DNA from: Lojkania enalia
Taxonomy: Eukaryota > Ascomycota > Dothideomycetes > Pleosporales
Assembly (NCBI GenBank): GCA_010094045.1
Contig: ML986766.1
Span: 33,175-93,561, forward strand
Length of the DNA: 60,387 bases
Reading direction: 5' to 3'
Shown: one piece after another, positions 1 through 11,822 of the stretch
Position numbering within the stretch: position 1 is the first letter of the stretch
Layout: each line of letters starts with the position of its first letter
Notes under the pieces: generated by a model
Database searches by the model: none
Told to the model about the DNA's origin: nothing
The model's input: only the letters and a program-made list of their open reading frames with translations
Made by a program: the position numbers and the translations under genes

Positions 1-567
1 AGGATTTTCCTATAGATAAGTCCGAATATAATTAGATTATAGTAGTAATCAATTACCTATCTAAATAAATAGTATCTATCCCCTACTATCGTATAATTAA
101 CGCAAGGGGAATAGCTGAATTATTTATTTAATAGGTATACCGCTTTAGCTATATACCCGAAACTATTATTTTAGACTAAGAACCTTAATTTATATCTAGT
201 TTCTAGTCCAAATTCTACTATATCTTAGACGTAAAAATTAAACTATCTACTACTTATTATAAAAAAACTAATAGATAGATAGAAATTATAAATAAGTATA
301 TTAATCAGAGACTACGCTCTTTTATATCCTTCTACTAGGACAACTAGAGTTCTCTATTACCTATAATCAACTAAGTATAAGCGACTCTACCCTATATAAC
401 TATTAGAATATCCCTATATTAGATCTTATATAGATTTAAGCCCTATTAGAGTTAGAATTAGAAATATTCTATTAATTCTATTACTATAATAGATAAATTA
501 AATTATAAGAACGCTTTAGCTTTAGTAACTTATATATATATAGCCTAGAAAACTGTAAAGGCTAATA

Positions 568-769
568 TAAGAAGGTCTGAGGATATAATAGAATTAGATA
601 TAATAAGAATCTATTATTATTAAAGCTAGAAAAAGAGAAGAGAAGGTATATAGTAGTAAGATATATATTATTTACTTACTTTAGTCTAGGCAGGTATAGG
701 GTCGTATAAGAGTAACTACTATTATAGTATCATAGGAATGGGACCAAGCTATAGGCCGGGACCTTTACA
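568..769 (-). repeat. 3' LTR of Gypsy element A
   Basis: 202 bp, matching 5870-6071 over its whole length with mostly transition differences. The plus-strand end reads TTTACA here; the first TG is mutated to TA, consistent with RIP. It lies next to the purine tract at the 3' side of the element. Confidence 0.85.
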
Positions 770-3700
770 ATATTCCCCTCCTCCTCCTCCTCTTCCTCTA
801 GTACTGAGTCGTACGGACAAGTAGTTCTTTAGCAAAGTTCCGCTCCGTATCCCATTCGAATTCTCCTAGAGCGATTGTATCTTTATAGTCGCTCTAGTCG
901 TTCTATAAGGGTGTAGCATAACCAGTCTACTTATAAAGGAACTGCCGTTTTAGGCCGCCTCCCCTCTTACTAATCACTCGTACGTCTTGGATTTTCTCAA
1001 GCTCCTATTTATCTTCGTTTCCAACGCTGATTAGTACTAGTTAATAGTCGTCCTGTATTTAACTTAGTAACAGGTCTTAAGTAATAGGGCGAAGTAGTAT
1101 TATATAGAAGATATTATAAATTCTTAATAGAGTATCTAGTTAGTATATATTTCGTCTAACAGTCTTAATAACTGTATATTATTAATAGAGCTTATAGAGC
1201 TTCTTTTTCCTTATAGGGTCTATCTTAATATTATATATATTAAGCTAAACTTTGTCCCCTAATTAGTATTATAATACAGGATCCCTTATACGATTGTAAA
1301 TTTCTTACTACTACTATTATATATAGGCTATTATTACTTACGCGAATTCGATGCAGTCTTTTAGTTTACTAATAATCTATTTTACTACGTAAATAGGGTC
1401 TCTAAGCTGCTCTATTAGCGGCTCCTCTTCTAGTTATATAGACTCTTCTAAGTTCGGGTAATAGCTATAAGTAAGAAAGAATAGGCTAACTCTTATAGAG
1501 GAAGCGTCCCTGGTACTAATAGCAATCTAAGCTAGTAGTAGCTATAGATCCCAGTTATTCTAGTAGTAGTTATAATAGTAGTGGAGAAGCTCTTTAAGTA
1601 GCTAGTTTATACGCTTTATACTTCCGTCGGTCTCTAGATAGTATACTATTAATAGCCTTTACTTAATCTCAAGAATTTAGTAGACGCGTGCCTATATACC
1701 TTATATAAACTACTCTCTTCTATTAGAGACTATTACTTATAGGAGCCTATAATATACTATAAAATACTTAATAAACTTATTAGCTAATATTTAGCTCTTA
1801 AGGTTTAGAACGGTAATAAAGAGTACTCTTTTACTTAAACGGTCTATAATAATAAAGATATATTTATTACTACGTGCGGTTTTTAGTAAGTTAATAATAT
1901 AGTCTATTAAAATTTCTAACTATACCCTCTTAGGGACTAGAAGAGGATATAGTAGGCCTTTTTTTCTAGAACGCTAAACTATATTTCTACTATAGAAGTA
2001 GCAATTTTATATAAAGTATTTAATATCTACTACTATTCTAGGCTAAAAGTAGTATTATAATATTAACCTAATTGTAATATTCTTGCTAGGGTAGCTAGCT
2101 AAGTAAGAGTTATAAGTCTCTTAGATTAGCTTTATATAAAGTAACTTACTCTTAGAAATTTAAGCGCGTTCTCTCTATATTAATCTATCTCCTAGGACTA
2201 AGAGGTTAGATAGGCTAATTCTAAGGTAGTAGAGGGTTTCTAGAAGTATTCTCTCCCCTACTTTAATAGTATAAAGAAGTATAATATACGTCTTGTCTTT
2301 TTCTTAGACATCTTACTATAAGATCTCTATTAGTATTTACTACTCTTTATACGATGTCTTAGTTATAAACTTCTCTTTATTTATAGATTCCTCCCCTAAT
2401 ATAGAGTCTTCTAGGGCAACTACCTCTACCTAATTATTAGGAGTATCTTTAGCATGCTAGTTTCTAGTTTATATAAGGGCTATATAAACTCTATTCTTAA
2501 AATCGGACGGTCTAAAGAGTTAGCTAATCCTTCTCTAAATCTACTTATTATTAGCTTCTTTTAGGAGATCCTAATCGCGACGCGAGAGAGTATTAGCTAG
2601 AATATTAAGCTTATCTAGCTTATATTTAAACTAGAAGTTAAACTAGGTAAAAAATACCGTCTACTTTACCTAGTATTTAGAGAGCTTCTATACCTTAGTA
2701 AAGTATTTTAGGTTGTAGTAATCTATACGAACTATAAAGTATATAAGTAGTTTTAAAAACTTCTCCTATTCCTTAAAGTATTATATAACTGCTAGTAATT
2801 CCTTATTATAGATTAGGTAGTTATACTTTATAGGAAGTATTTACTTTAATATAAAAGTAATAGGTCGTAAAACTCCTTTATTATTATATTATAGAAACGT
2901 ACCTCTAGTATACTAGCTAGAAATATTATACTCTAGAATCGTTTCCCTTTTAGGGTTATATTAGGCTAACACTGGTACTTATACGAAGTATTACTTTAGG
3001 TAATTAAAGGTGGTAAGTACCCGATCATCGAGTTAAAACTATTTCTTCTCTTATTTCCTTTAGATAAGAGTTGTTAGTAGAGTAACTACTTTAGAAAATT
3101 CTTTAATAAACTAGCAGTAGAAGTTTATAAAGCTTAAAAAGCTCCGTATACCGCGAACTAATATAGGTACTTTCTAGTCTTAGATTACCTTAACTTTCTA
3201 TAGGTCTATTTAGATACCTTTTTCTGTATTAATAATAAAGCTAAGATATTTTATTATATAGACCTTAAATTCGTATTTATTAATATTAAGTTAAAGGCTA
3301 GTATCTATTAGCTTTTAAAGGATTACTTTAACATAGCGCTAATAGTCTTATAGGGAACCGTCCGTGTATATAAGGATATTATCTAAGTATACTAAGATAA
3401 AGTCGCTTAAATACTCCTAGATTATATAATTAATATACTATTAGAAGGTACTTAAAGTATTTATAAGGCTAAAGGGTATAACTAGCTACTTATATAAATT
3501 ATAGTAGGTTGTAAATACTATCTTCTACTCGTCTCCTTCTTTAATTCGGATCTTATTAAATACAGTAATAATATTAAGTTTTATAAACTACTTAGCTCAA
3601 CTAATTTAATTTAGCATTTCTTAGATTAGAGGTAGAGGGTAGTAGTCTTTCTATATAATAGCGTTTAGAGCGTGGTAGTTAATATAGAAGTAGAGGCTAC

Positions 3701-4319
3701 CCCCTAGTTTTCGTATAAACAGGACTGGTGCTATAGCTAGGGAGTTGCTAACCCGAATAAATCCTTTATTAAGGAGCTCTATTAGGGTCTTCTAAAGGAT
3801 AAGGAGTATCTCCTATAACATTCTATATAAAGGACCTAAGGGGATCCTTAGAGGGCTTCTATCTTTCCCTTCTAGCTTGATTATATAGTCTACTCCTAGT
3901 CTTAAAGGCAGTAGCTTATTAGCTTTCTATTAATTAAAGGTATAAAGCTACTACATATATTCTTTAGGGAGTTTTATATAAGGGTCTATCTTTAGCTTAT
4001 TTTCCAGAGCCTTCTAAATATTAGCTATACTAACGGTAAAGATGTAGAGTAGCTTAGTAAGAGAATCTTATAAGCGTCTCCTATAGCATTTTACTATAGT
4101 AGAGAAAGTATATACTAAGACTTAGGTAATATTAGCCGTATATTACTACTTCTAAAGCTTCTAGTTTTATATAATTACCCCCGTTCTATAAATATATAGG
4201 ATTTCCGTTTTTAGGTTAATAATTACGTCCTTACTTTACTTTTATAGACGTCCTAAGATTATACTATAATCTCCTTCTATCCTTAGGACTACGTAAGTAA
4301 ATACCCAACCTAGATCTAC

Positions 4320-4556
4320 CTAATTCCTACCTATATCTAGTAAGTTAATAATAGCTACCTCCTTAATAATTCTAGCCGAGAAGTTGCTGAATAATAAGGC
4401 TGTTAATAGTATTAGAAGGCGGAAGTATTCTAGTCCAGCCTTTTGTATAATCCTTTTCTCGACTATTATATATAAGTTACAGCTATTATCTATTAAGGCG
4501 AGAAGGCTAAAGGTATTATTAAATAGTACGGGGGCTGTAAATAGAGCGCTAGTCAT
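4320..4556 (-). pseudogene. Retropepsin-like fragment of Gypsy element A
   Basis: An open stretch of 78 codons inside element A. The segment LALIDNSCNLYIIVEKRIIQ resembles the aspartic-protease active-site block of Gypsy polyproteins (LxDSGC...), followed by QKAGLEYF. The expected Asp-Ser-Gly is altered to Asp-Asn-Ser, so it would be inactive. It sits between the gag side and the reverse transcriptase remnant, as expected for Ty3/Gypsy order. It is part of a dead element, not a host gene. Confidence 0.6.
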
Positions 4557-5869
4557 CCGAAATCGATTAAATTCATCTAGTACTTATTTATTTACCTACC
4601 CTTTTTATAGTTTTAAGCGCCAACTTCCGTTTAGAGTAATACTTTTCCTATCCTATTAGCTTAGACTATATCTCTATATTTCTTATCATACTAAATAGGC
4701 TCTAGTAGTATTATACAAGCCTGATTAAACCGTATACTATTCTTAAGTAGAGTATAGCAGCAGCTTTAGGTAAAGTAACCCCTATTTCTATAGGTAAAAT
4801 AGATATTCTATTATTTCTAAGCCTTCAACTCTTTCTTAATAATATTCCTTATCTTCTCTAGTAGCTAAAGCCTTATATTTAGGCGCTGTACGAGTCTGCA
4901 ATTAGCTGTTAGCATCTAGTCTATAGTATTATTAATAGCAGCTAACAGTTGTAGTTGCGGGAGCGGCGTAAGTAGCTGTTCCTAGCTGTCCCTTATCCAA
5001 CTAGTTTTCCCCCCACTAAAAGGCTATATAAAAGTGCTATCGAGTTTAGCTGCTTTAAAACAGTTATTAAGAATGTAAAGTTTCCGTATAAAGGTCGTAT
5101 ACGACGTAAGGTCTTCCTCGCTAATACTACTAATTGTTAATTAGTGGAGCTTGGGACAAATCTTCCCTTCTAGATCTTATATCTTAGCTTGGTCTGGGTA
5201 AAAGTTATATAATACTTCTATAGAGAGACAATCGTATTTAACTAGAAACTTAATAAAGGTCTTATTACCTTATCTTAGGGTTTTAAACTCGATTCCGGCT
5301 TATTTCTAATAGTAGGGGTTATTATATTATATATCTATAATTGTTTAGAATTTATTATAGATAAGAGTACCTATAGTAATATATTTTTCGTATAACTAAA
5401 GGTATATTCTAGCGTTACTCTTATAAAATAATACTATATAAGCTGCTACTATCGTATCTATTAAACCTATAGATAAACTGTTAATACGGATCTTAGTCTT
5501 TATACTGCTTTTCCAAATAGGGTACGCTTTATAGTCTCTTTAGAACTTGTCCGGCTTATTAAATATAGCTTTTATACGAATAGGCTTAGCAGTTATTAAT
5601 AGTATAGTCGGTAAGACGCTCCCCTTAAAGGCTAAATACTTATTCAGTTACTCTTTAAGCTTCCGATAAAGGCTTGTTCTTTTAAGTTACTATTACTACT
5701 TTTCTTTCTCTAGGCATTCCAGCCTGGCTGCTATTTCAGCGAACTGTCTCTGTACAGTTACTATATTAAATCCTTGTTCTACTAGTCCGTTTTAGTTTAT
5801 AACTTTATACAGTAGTAGGTCTACTCAGTAGTTAAGATAGAATCTAGTGTAATATAAGCTTTAATAAAT

Positions 5870-6071
5870 TGAGAAGGTCTGAGAACATAATAGAATCAGA
5901 TATAATAAGAATCTATTATTATTAAAGTTAGAGAAAGAGAAGAGAAGGTATACGGTAGTAAAATATATATTATTTACTTACTTTAGTCTAGGTAGATACA
6001 GGGTCGTATAAGAGCAACTACTATTATAGTATCGCAGGAACGGGACTAAGCTATAAGCTAGGACCTTTATA
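5870..6071 (-). repeat. 5' LTR of Gypsy element A
   Basis: 202-bp partner of 568-769. Here the canonical TG start is kept (TGAGAAGG) while the final CA is TA. Element B sequence resumes immediately afterwards with AAGAAGGCTT. Confidence 0.85.
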
Positions 6072-6484
6072 ATATTAAGAAGGCTTAGAATTATATATAA
6101 TCTATTATTAACTATTACTAGTAACTAATTAATTAGTAGATTAGTAATATAGTCTACCTAAATACTAAGAACTTTACGGTCTAGAGACTGAGCTAAAAGC
6201 TATCCGATTAATAGGAGGGCCCTTTTAAAGTACTAGAATAGGTTAGAAACTCGTACTATCTATAACTACCCCTAAAGTCAAGAATATATAATATTTTCGT
6301 ACTAAACCTACTGTATAAGAACCCCTAGAACCCTCTACTAGAGTAAGAAGCTCCGAAACCACCCGCTATCGCTATTAAGAGGGTAGAAGAGTAGAAGGTT
6401 AAAGAAATACTAGCTAGTAAGCTGTATTATAAGACCCTTAAATACCGTATAAAATAGGTAGGATATAATCTTAACCTAGTCTAG

Positions 6485-6688
6485 TGTGGTGAGAGGCGAA
6501 TCTTGTCTCAGGGAGGGAGATGAGGAGCTGAACTGGTTGATTGAAGATGGCCAGCGGGCCATATTTATGTACATGAAAAAGGGGTATATCAGCTAATATC
6601 CAGCGTGATATCCGGCGTGATATCGACCATGATATCGTATGTCGATATCTGATACAGCTCGGCAGACTAGCCGAAAATCCCTATAACA
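6485..6688 (+). mobile_element. Solo LTR, copy 1 (204 bp)
   Basis: Starts TGTGGTGAGAGG and ends CTATAACA. It is flanked by the perfect 5-bp duplication TCTAG (6480-6484 and 6689-6693). It interrupts the chromodomain region of element B. Unlike its host it has ordinary base composition, so it landed after B was mutated or escaped RIP because of its length. Related copies lie at 29995-30196 and 34102-34280. It contains a run of GATATC hexamers (6615-6655). Confidence 0.88.
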
Positions 6689-7952
6689 TCTAGTATAAAG
6701 CCTTAAATTTTATAGGTTCGTTTTATAAGCTAAAAGCTTTTTATAATAAGTATCCGAATTAGCTAGAACCCCTAAAAGCCCTAACTAAATAGATTAAGGT
6801 ATATAAGAATAGTATAGAGAATATAGATTACCTGGTAGACGATAATATATAAAAGTTAAGTAGTAGATTTAAAAACTAAAGTATAGGCCTAAAATTACTC
6901 CTCTATAGAATTTAGAGGGTCTAATAGTAGGCTGTTAGATACCTCTCTAATCCTCTCCTCCTCTATCCTCCTTCCCCTTCTTTCCCTCCGGACTCCCTCT
7001 AAACCTCCTCTACCTTATCCTTAACCGCCTAAGAGCGCTGTAATATCAGCCTAAAAGCTAGATACTAGAGTCTTTAAGGCTAAAACCTAATAGAGCAACT
7101 TAATACTCTAGTAGAATAAAGTTACCTAGATACTAGCTATAAAAAGGCTATCTTCCTAACTCTTTACAACCTAGGCTATAAGTGTTAGGTTATAAGTAGA
7201 CTCTAAAACAGCTTTAAAAACTACCTTTTTATCCTCCTTATCCTCTATATATTAGGCCGCCGCCTATAGTTTAAGATAGCCCCGGAAGACTAGAAACTCC
7301 TCCTTATAGTAGAAGAGGATCTATAAGTATATTAGTAGTAAGTACCCTACTAGTATTAGATGCGATTTATATAGGGTTATACTTTTTATTTTATAAGGTA
7401 TAATACTCGCATTTTTTTAATCTTAGAGACTAAAAGGTAAATATTATATACTACCTACAGGCGAACGCGCGCGTAGTTTAAAGGTAGATAACTTAAAAAA
7501 CCTCTAAAGAGGTTCTAAAAGGCGGGCGGAGTAGTATATTAATTAATTTTTTCTATAAGGCGTTAATAATACTTTAATAATTAATAGTACTAGAGACGCG
7601 CAATAATACGTATAGAGTAGAAGTTATTATTTAGTTAAGGAAGCTTAGTTAACAGCAACCTAGTAATATACTAAGGCTAGTAAACGCTTATTACTATACG
7701 CGACGAAATTGTAATATTAATAAACTATTATAATAGTAGTTACCAGCTAATATATAGGTTAATTATACTTACTATAAAAACCTTACTTAATATTATATTA
7801 ATAAATTTATTTCTATAGGTAACTACGCGTATTAGCTCTTACCGGTAAATACCTTCTTAAAGAAATTTCTTTATACTAGAACCTATTTGTAACAGCCCTA
7901 ATTCCCTCCTAAACTAGCGCAGATAGAGACTATTAGCCTATAAAGAGGGGGG

Positions 7953-8234
7953 TAGTATAATAATACAAAGAAATCGTTCCACAAAAAGCTTTATATATAA
8001 CCTTATTCTAAAGCTTTTCGCTTATCTTATTCTACCCCCAGTTCTACCCCTTTTCCCTTCTATATATAGTTGTATACTCCCTTATAAGTAGCTTGGTAGT
8101 TCTTCTATATCCTTTCGTATAAGGCCTATAGGTGTCAATAGAATTCCCAGGTCTCTAATCCTCTATATACTCCTATATGCCTCTAAGTAGATTCGTGCCG
8201 CATTCGGACCTATTATCTTACCTACGCCGTTATA
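7953..8234 (+). repeat. 3' LTR of Gypsy element B (282 bp)
   Basis: Reverse complement of the 282-bp LTRs at 53143-53424 and 60042-60323, the same length in all three. It is less A+T-biased than the right-hand copies. A purine tract (GAGGGGGG) precedes it, placing it at the 3' end of a plus-strand element. Confidence 0.85.
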
Positions 8235-9079
8235 CTAGAGAATATTAAAGGGTTAGATAAATAGTTAAAATAGAAATATAGATTATATATAGTTTTAGAC
8301 GGATTAAAAGTTAATATAAGTATCTATTTAGAAGCTAGGGTTGTAGGCTAAATCGGATTAAGGGCGGGTAATAGTTCTATTACTATTAATATACTAGTAG
8401 CTAGTAGAGAGGTAGCTATTTTATAGCTACTAGATTCCCTTTATATCGCTTTAAGATCTAACTTATAGCAGTTCTCTTAGGTTATTAAGACCTCTATTAG
8501 TATCTTATTCTTCTACTATAAAGAGTCTAGCTTACCCTAGATCTTTTTAAGTATATTAATAAGTGCGTTCTTATCTATAGTATATAATAGTAGATAATAT
8601 AATATAATATTACAAACGTTTATATATAGTTAGTTAATTATACTTTAGGTAGTTAACTCTATTACTATATACTATATATAAATATTAAAATATTATATAA
8701 AGAATAGAAATATCTATATTATATAGATTTTTATAGAAGCTAGATCTATACTACTATATAGGTTAGCCGGGTTAGTAAAACCTTTCTCTATTATAGTTAA
8801 AACAAGTCGGTTATATTCTAGCTAGCAGCTAATAGCTATTACTAGTAGCTGGTTTAAATATTATAGTAAGAGTAGTATAGGTGCAGAGGTATCGTAGTAT
8901 TACTATAATAGTAAGCAGCTACTATAAGTAAATAGTTACCCTATTATTAATCCTACTACCTATTAACTTTAAAACGTAATATTTTAACAACCTAATATAA
9001 TGCGAAACTATTAGAAAAAAGCGCGCTTTTAATATATAGCGTCCCCTAAACTATACTATACTATTAACTAGTAGGGATA
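8235..9079. other. A+T-rich gap with no recognisable gene
   Basis: Heavily A+T-rich sequence in the RIP style between the LTR of element B and the transposase remnant. I found no readable domain, no LTR-like ends and no clear repeat. It may be the untranslated flank of the DNA transposon, or older debris. Confidence 0.5.
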
Positions 9080-10557
9080 CCTATATAAAATAGTACTAAG
9101 GCTAATTTAAAAAGACTTACTAAACTAGAAGAGGAGGTAATTATAAACTTTATCCTTAAACTAGATTCAAATAAGTTTTCGCCGACTCTAGCTGCTATTT
9201 ATAATATAGCTAATATACTGCTAGCTAAGTATTAGGCTAGTTAAGTTAGTTAAAACTAGCTATCCAACTTTATTATATATACGCTCTTAATTAAAACCCG
9301 CCTCAACTAACTATATAATTACTAATAAGCGAAATATAAAGATCTAGACGTTATAGTTAGATAGTTTAATCTAGTTAAAGTTATAGTTAAAAAATATAGA
9401 ATTGTACCTAAAAATATCTTTAATTTTAATAAGATAGGCTTTTAAATAGAGGTAATAACTAGCTATATAGTTATTATAGGTATAGAATAATATAATAGGC
9501 TAAAAGCTATATAGTTAGGTAATTAAGAATAGGTTATAGTTATTTAAGGAGTTAGTATAGCTAGCTAAGCAATTCTACTATATATTATCCTTAAGGTAAA
9601 ATATTATCAGACAATCTAGTATAATAATAATCTACTAAAAGATTGGGTAATTAGTATTAGTAAGAATAGATGGATAATAAATAAGTATAGAATTAAGTAG
9701 ATAAAGTACTTTAATTATATATAAAAGGTCGTTTAATTAGTAGATAGTAGCTACTTATATTTGATAGCTATAAGAGCTACCACTCTATCGAATTCCTGTT
9801 TCTCTGTAAGCAGAATAGAATTATAGCTCTCTATATGCCTGCACACGCCTTACATATCCTATAACCTCTTGATGTTGGCTGCTTCTTACTATTAAAGCGC
9901 GTATATGGAACTAAGGTTAGCTGGCTGATTTGTTACTATATTAACCATATTAATAAGCTATTCTTTCTACCAGCCTTTAGAGCAGCCTTTAAGAAAGCGA
10001 TTATAAAGGATAATATCTATGCAGGCTTCCGAGCAACAGGCCTAGTTCCATTTAAACTAGATGTAGTCCTCTTACAACTAGACATCAAACTTCGAACACC
10101 TACACTAGAGCTAGAAGCTACAACTATCTGGAAGGCTAAGACACCCTATAATCCTCACGAATTTGATGTACAGAAGCAGCTGCTCTGTAATTGTATTTAA
10201 AGCCATCAGAATTCGTCATCTTCTGCTCTGCTTGAGATAGTAGAGCAGCTCTACAAAGGCCATCAAAAAATGGATCACCTTAATATCTTGCAACGAAGCC
10301 GAACAGCTGCTCTAGAGTAGGCTGTAAAGGATCTTACAAAGCGCAGGGGGCGTTAAAAGAAACGTATATAGGAAGGAGGTATTCTATCAATTAAACAGGG
10401 ACTTGAAAAGGCTGCTGCTAGTATAGTAGGAGGTAAAAGGCGTCGGCAGGAGCCATCAGCACCAAGTAGCGCACAGCGCGTACGGCGCTGCGCACACTGC
10501 AAAACAGCTGGCCATAATATTCGTACCTGCCAATCAGGCGAAAAAAGGACTCAATAA
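9080..10557 (+). pseudogene. pogo/Fot1-type DDE transposase remnant (left)
   Basis: Plus-strand reading gives the end of a Tc1/mariner-superfamily pogo/Fot1 transposase. About 9240-9440 matches the region before the catalytic core. 9750-9780 reads LIFDSYKSYHS, the usual LILDGHxSHxS block. Next come LYMPAHALHIL and PLDVGC, then INHINKLFFLPAFRAAF and FRATGLVPF. The C-terminal part carries a CCHC zinc knuckle, CAHCKTAGHNIRTC (about 10494-10535). Stops occur at CAA/CAG positions. The first half is strongly A+T-mutated and the last 800 bp much less so. It is inactive. A second, divergent member lies inverted at 50150-51060. Confidence 0.8.
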
Positions 10558-10634
10558 TCCTCTACTAGAATATCTAATCAATATACTATGGCGTTGTTAA
10601 GGGAGTCGCGTACGAAGCCTAGTGCAGGTAGTGG

Positions 10635-10666
10635 GGTGGCCGCTCGCTTATGGTGGCCGCTCGCTT
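10635..10666. repeat. Short direct repeat, 15 bp x 2
   Basis: GGTGGCCGCTCGCTT occurs at 10635-10649 and again at 10652-10666, a period of 17 bp. It lies at the junction between the transposase remnant and the chromovirus remnant. Confidence 0.8.
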
Positions 10667-10669
10667 GTG

Positions 10670-11448
10670 GAGTACGTTATAAATTAAAGCTATCTAGATT
10701 AGATAAGATATATCCTATATTCTATATATTACTATTACAGCTAGTACTTAAGTTATCTAAGTACTTATCTAGTTAGTAAGTATACAACTATAAACCTATT
10801 AAGATTAATAGAGAACCTAAATACCTCGTCGAGCGGATAGAAAACCTCCGCTATAACTAATAGAGACGCTAATATAAATATCTAGTTAAGTAGACCAGCT
10901 ATTATAACCTAGAATAGTATCCGACTAGTAACTTTGCTGAAATAGCCGCCGCAGAGGAATACCACGCCAGAAACCCGAATAAGCGAGACTTAAATAAGAT
11001 ATTACATCTGGATCCTTAATTTGGCGCTAGAGTCTGATTAGAGTATATTCCTGGACGCCTGCAACGATACTGTACCGATATAACGCCGGCAACGATACTG
11101 CCACCGATCCCTAGTATGGTACTACTATCGACTACCGGTCGCACCGACGCCTGCGACCGCAGACCTGATCCCCGGTATAGTACTACTATCGATAATAGTC
11201 GCGCTGATATGCATGCGACCGACCTAATCCCTAGTATAGTACTGCTATCGACTACTGGTCGCGCTGACATACCTGCGACTGCCGACCTGATCCCTAGTAT
11301 AGTACTGCTGTACGATAACAACTGATTGCACTGATACGTCTGCGACCTTAACTGACGCTAGCATCGATAACTGTTACTTGATTATGAATAACCCGAACAT
11401 AACATGAAGACCTGACTCGCAGGAGCTCGTGATTAAGAGGGGGGGTAC
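10670..11448 (+). pseudogene. Chromovirus (Gypsy) integrase C-terminus and chromodomain remnant
   Basis: 10670-10776 reads YKLKLSRLDKIYPIFYILLL, matching the Gypsy integrase tail (YRLKLP...HPVFHVSLL). 10793-10995 reads as a chromodomain: KYLVERI...YKYLVK-stop-TSYYNLE-stop-YP...FHRRNP-like EEYHARNP. The stops fall exactly where conserved Trp residues should be (TGG to TAG), a RIP signature. A 60-63-bp tandem repeat follows (11085-11350), then a purine tract (11435-11445) and the LTR. The 5' part of the element is missing. Confidence 0.8.
11085..11350 (+). repeat. Tandem repeat, about 4 units of 60-63 bp
   Basis: Units share the core TAGTACTGCTATCGA followed by GTCGC and GCGACC. The cores start near 11111, 11172, 11231 and 11294. 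The array sits between the chromodomain remnant and the purine tract, so it belongs to the 3' untranslated part of the chromovirus. Short open frames through it on both strands are artefacts of the repeat. Confidence 0.85.
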
Positions 11449-11751
11449 TGTCACGGTAACACCGCGACACCTCTGCACCTATACTACCCTTACCACAATA
11501 CCCGAACCAGCTGCTAGCGACAGCCGTCAGCTGCTAGCTGGAATATGACCGACTTGTCACGACCACGATGGAGGAAGGTTTCGCCAACCCGGCTAGCCCG
11601 TGCAGCAGCACAGACCTAGCCCCTATAAAAACCTGCACAATGTAGATATCTCTGTTCTTCACGCAACGTCTTGATATTCACACGTAGTACGTAGCAATAG
11701 AGCTGACTGCCTGAAGTGCGATTGACCAACTGCGCGTGAGCGTCCGTGACA
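11449..11751 (+). repeat. 3' LTR of chromovirus remnant (303 bp)
   Basis: Starts TGTCACGG and ends CCGTGACA, an 8-bp perfect terminal inversion, directly after a purine tract (AAGAGGGGGGG). It holds a TATA-like CCTATAAAAACC near 11619. The LTR ends only 72 bp from the stop codon of the MFS gene. No second copy was found in the window. Confidence 0.8.
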
Positions 11752-11822
11752 CAATCATTTAATTCCGTGAGAACCAGGTCGACTATACTAATTCTATAGA
11801 GAAGCGGTTAAACAATACAGAG

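Larger units (their letters stand above)
568..6071 (-). mobile_element. RIP-degraded Gypsy element A nested in element B
   Basis: Flanked by 202-bp direct repeats (568-769 and 5870-6071). On the minus strand the interior reads, in order, retropepsin (about 4320-4556), reverse transcriptase (about 3480-3750; conserved blocks matching PVLFxRK, YRALN and PLPLI) and integrase core (about 1690-1960; IIDRLSKRVLF). That is Ty3/Gypsy order. A purine tract on the minus strand (complement of 773-797) abuts the LTR at 568-769, which marks this as the 3' LTR. All frames carry many stops. Flanking sequence rejoins to match the uninterrupted copy near 55060 with only a short A/T duplication. Confidence 0.85.
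1..8234 (+). mobile_element. RIP-degraded chromodomain Gypsy element B (5' end beyond window)
   Basis: Very A+T-rich sequence read on the plus strand. Bases 430-560 and, after an interruption at 568-6071, 6072-6760 together read as the end of a Gypsy integrase followed by a chromodomain. Stops stand where Trp or Gln is expected, as RIP produces. Its 3' LTR is 7953-8234, preceded by a purine run (7944-7952). Element B' at 53143-60323 is the same family in inverse orientation and shows what the uninterrupted sequence looks like. Element A is inserted at 567/6072 and a solo LTR at 6485. No intact reading frame survives. Confidence 0.85.

Noticed and set aside
10588..10776. 62-codon open frame as a small gene
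   Set aside because: Its second half is the integrase tail of the chromovirus remnant; the first half is the 15-bp direct repeat.
11016..11325. Overlapping open frames on both strands
   Set aside because: Generated by the 60-63-bp tandem repeat, whose unit length is often a multiple of three.
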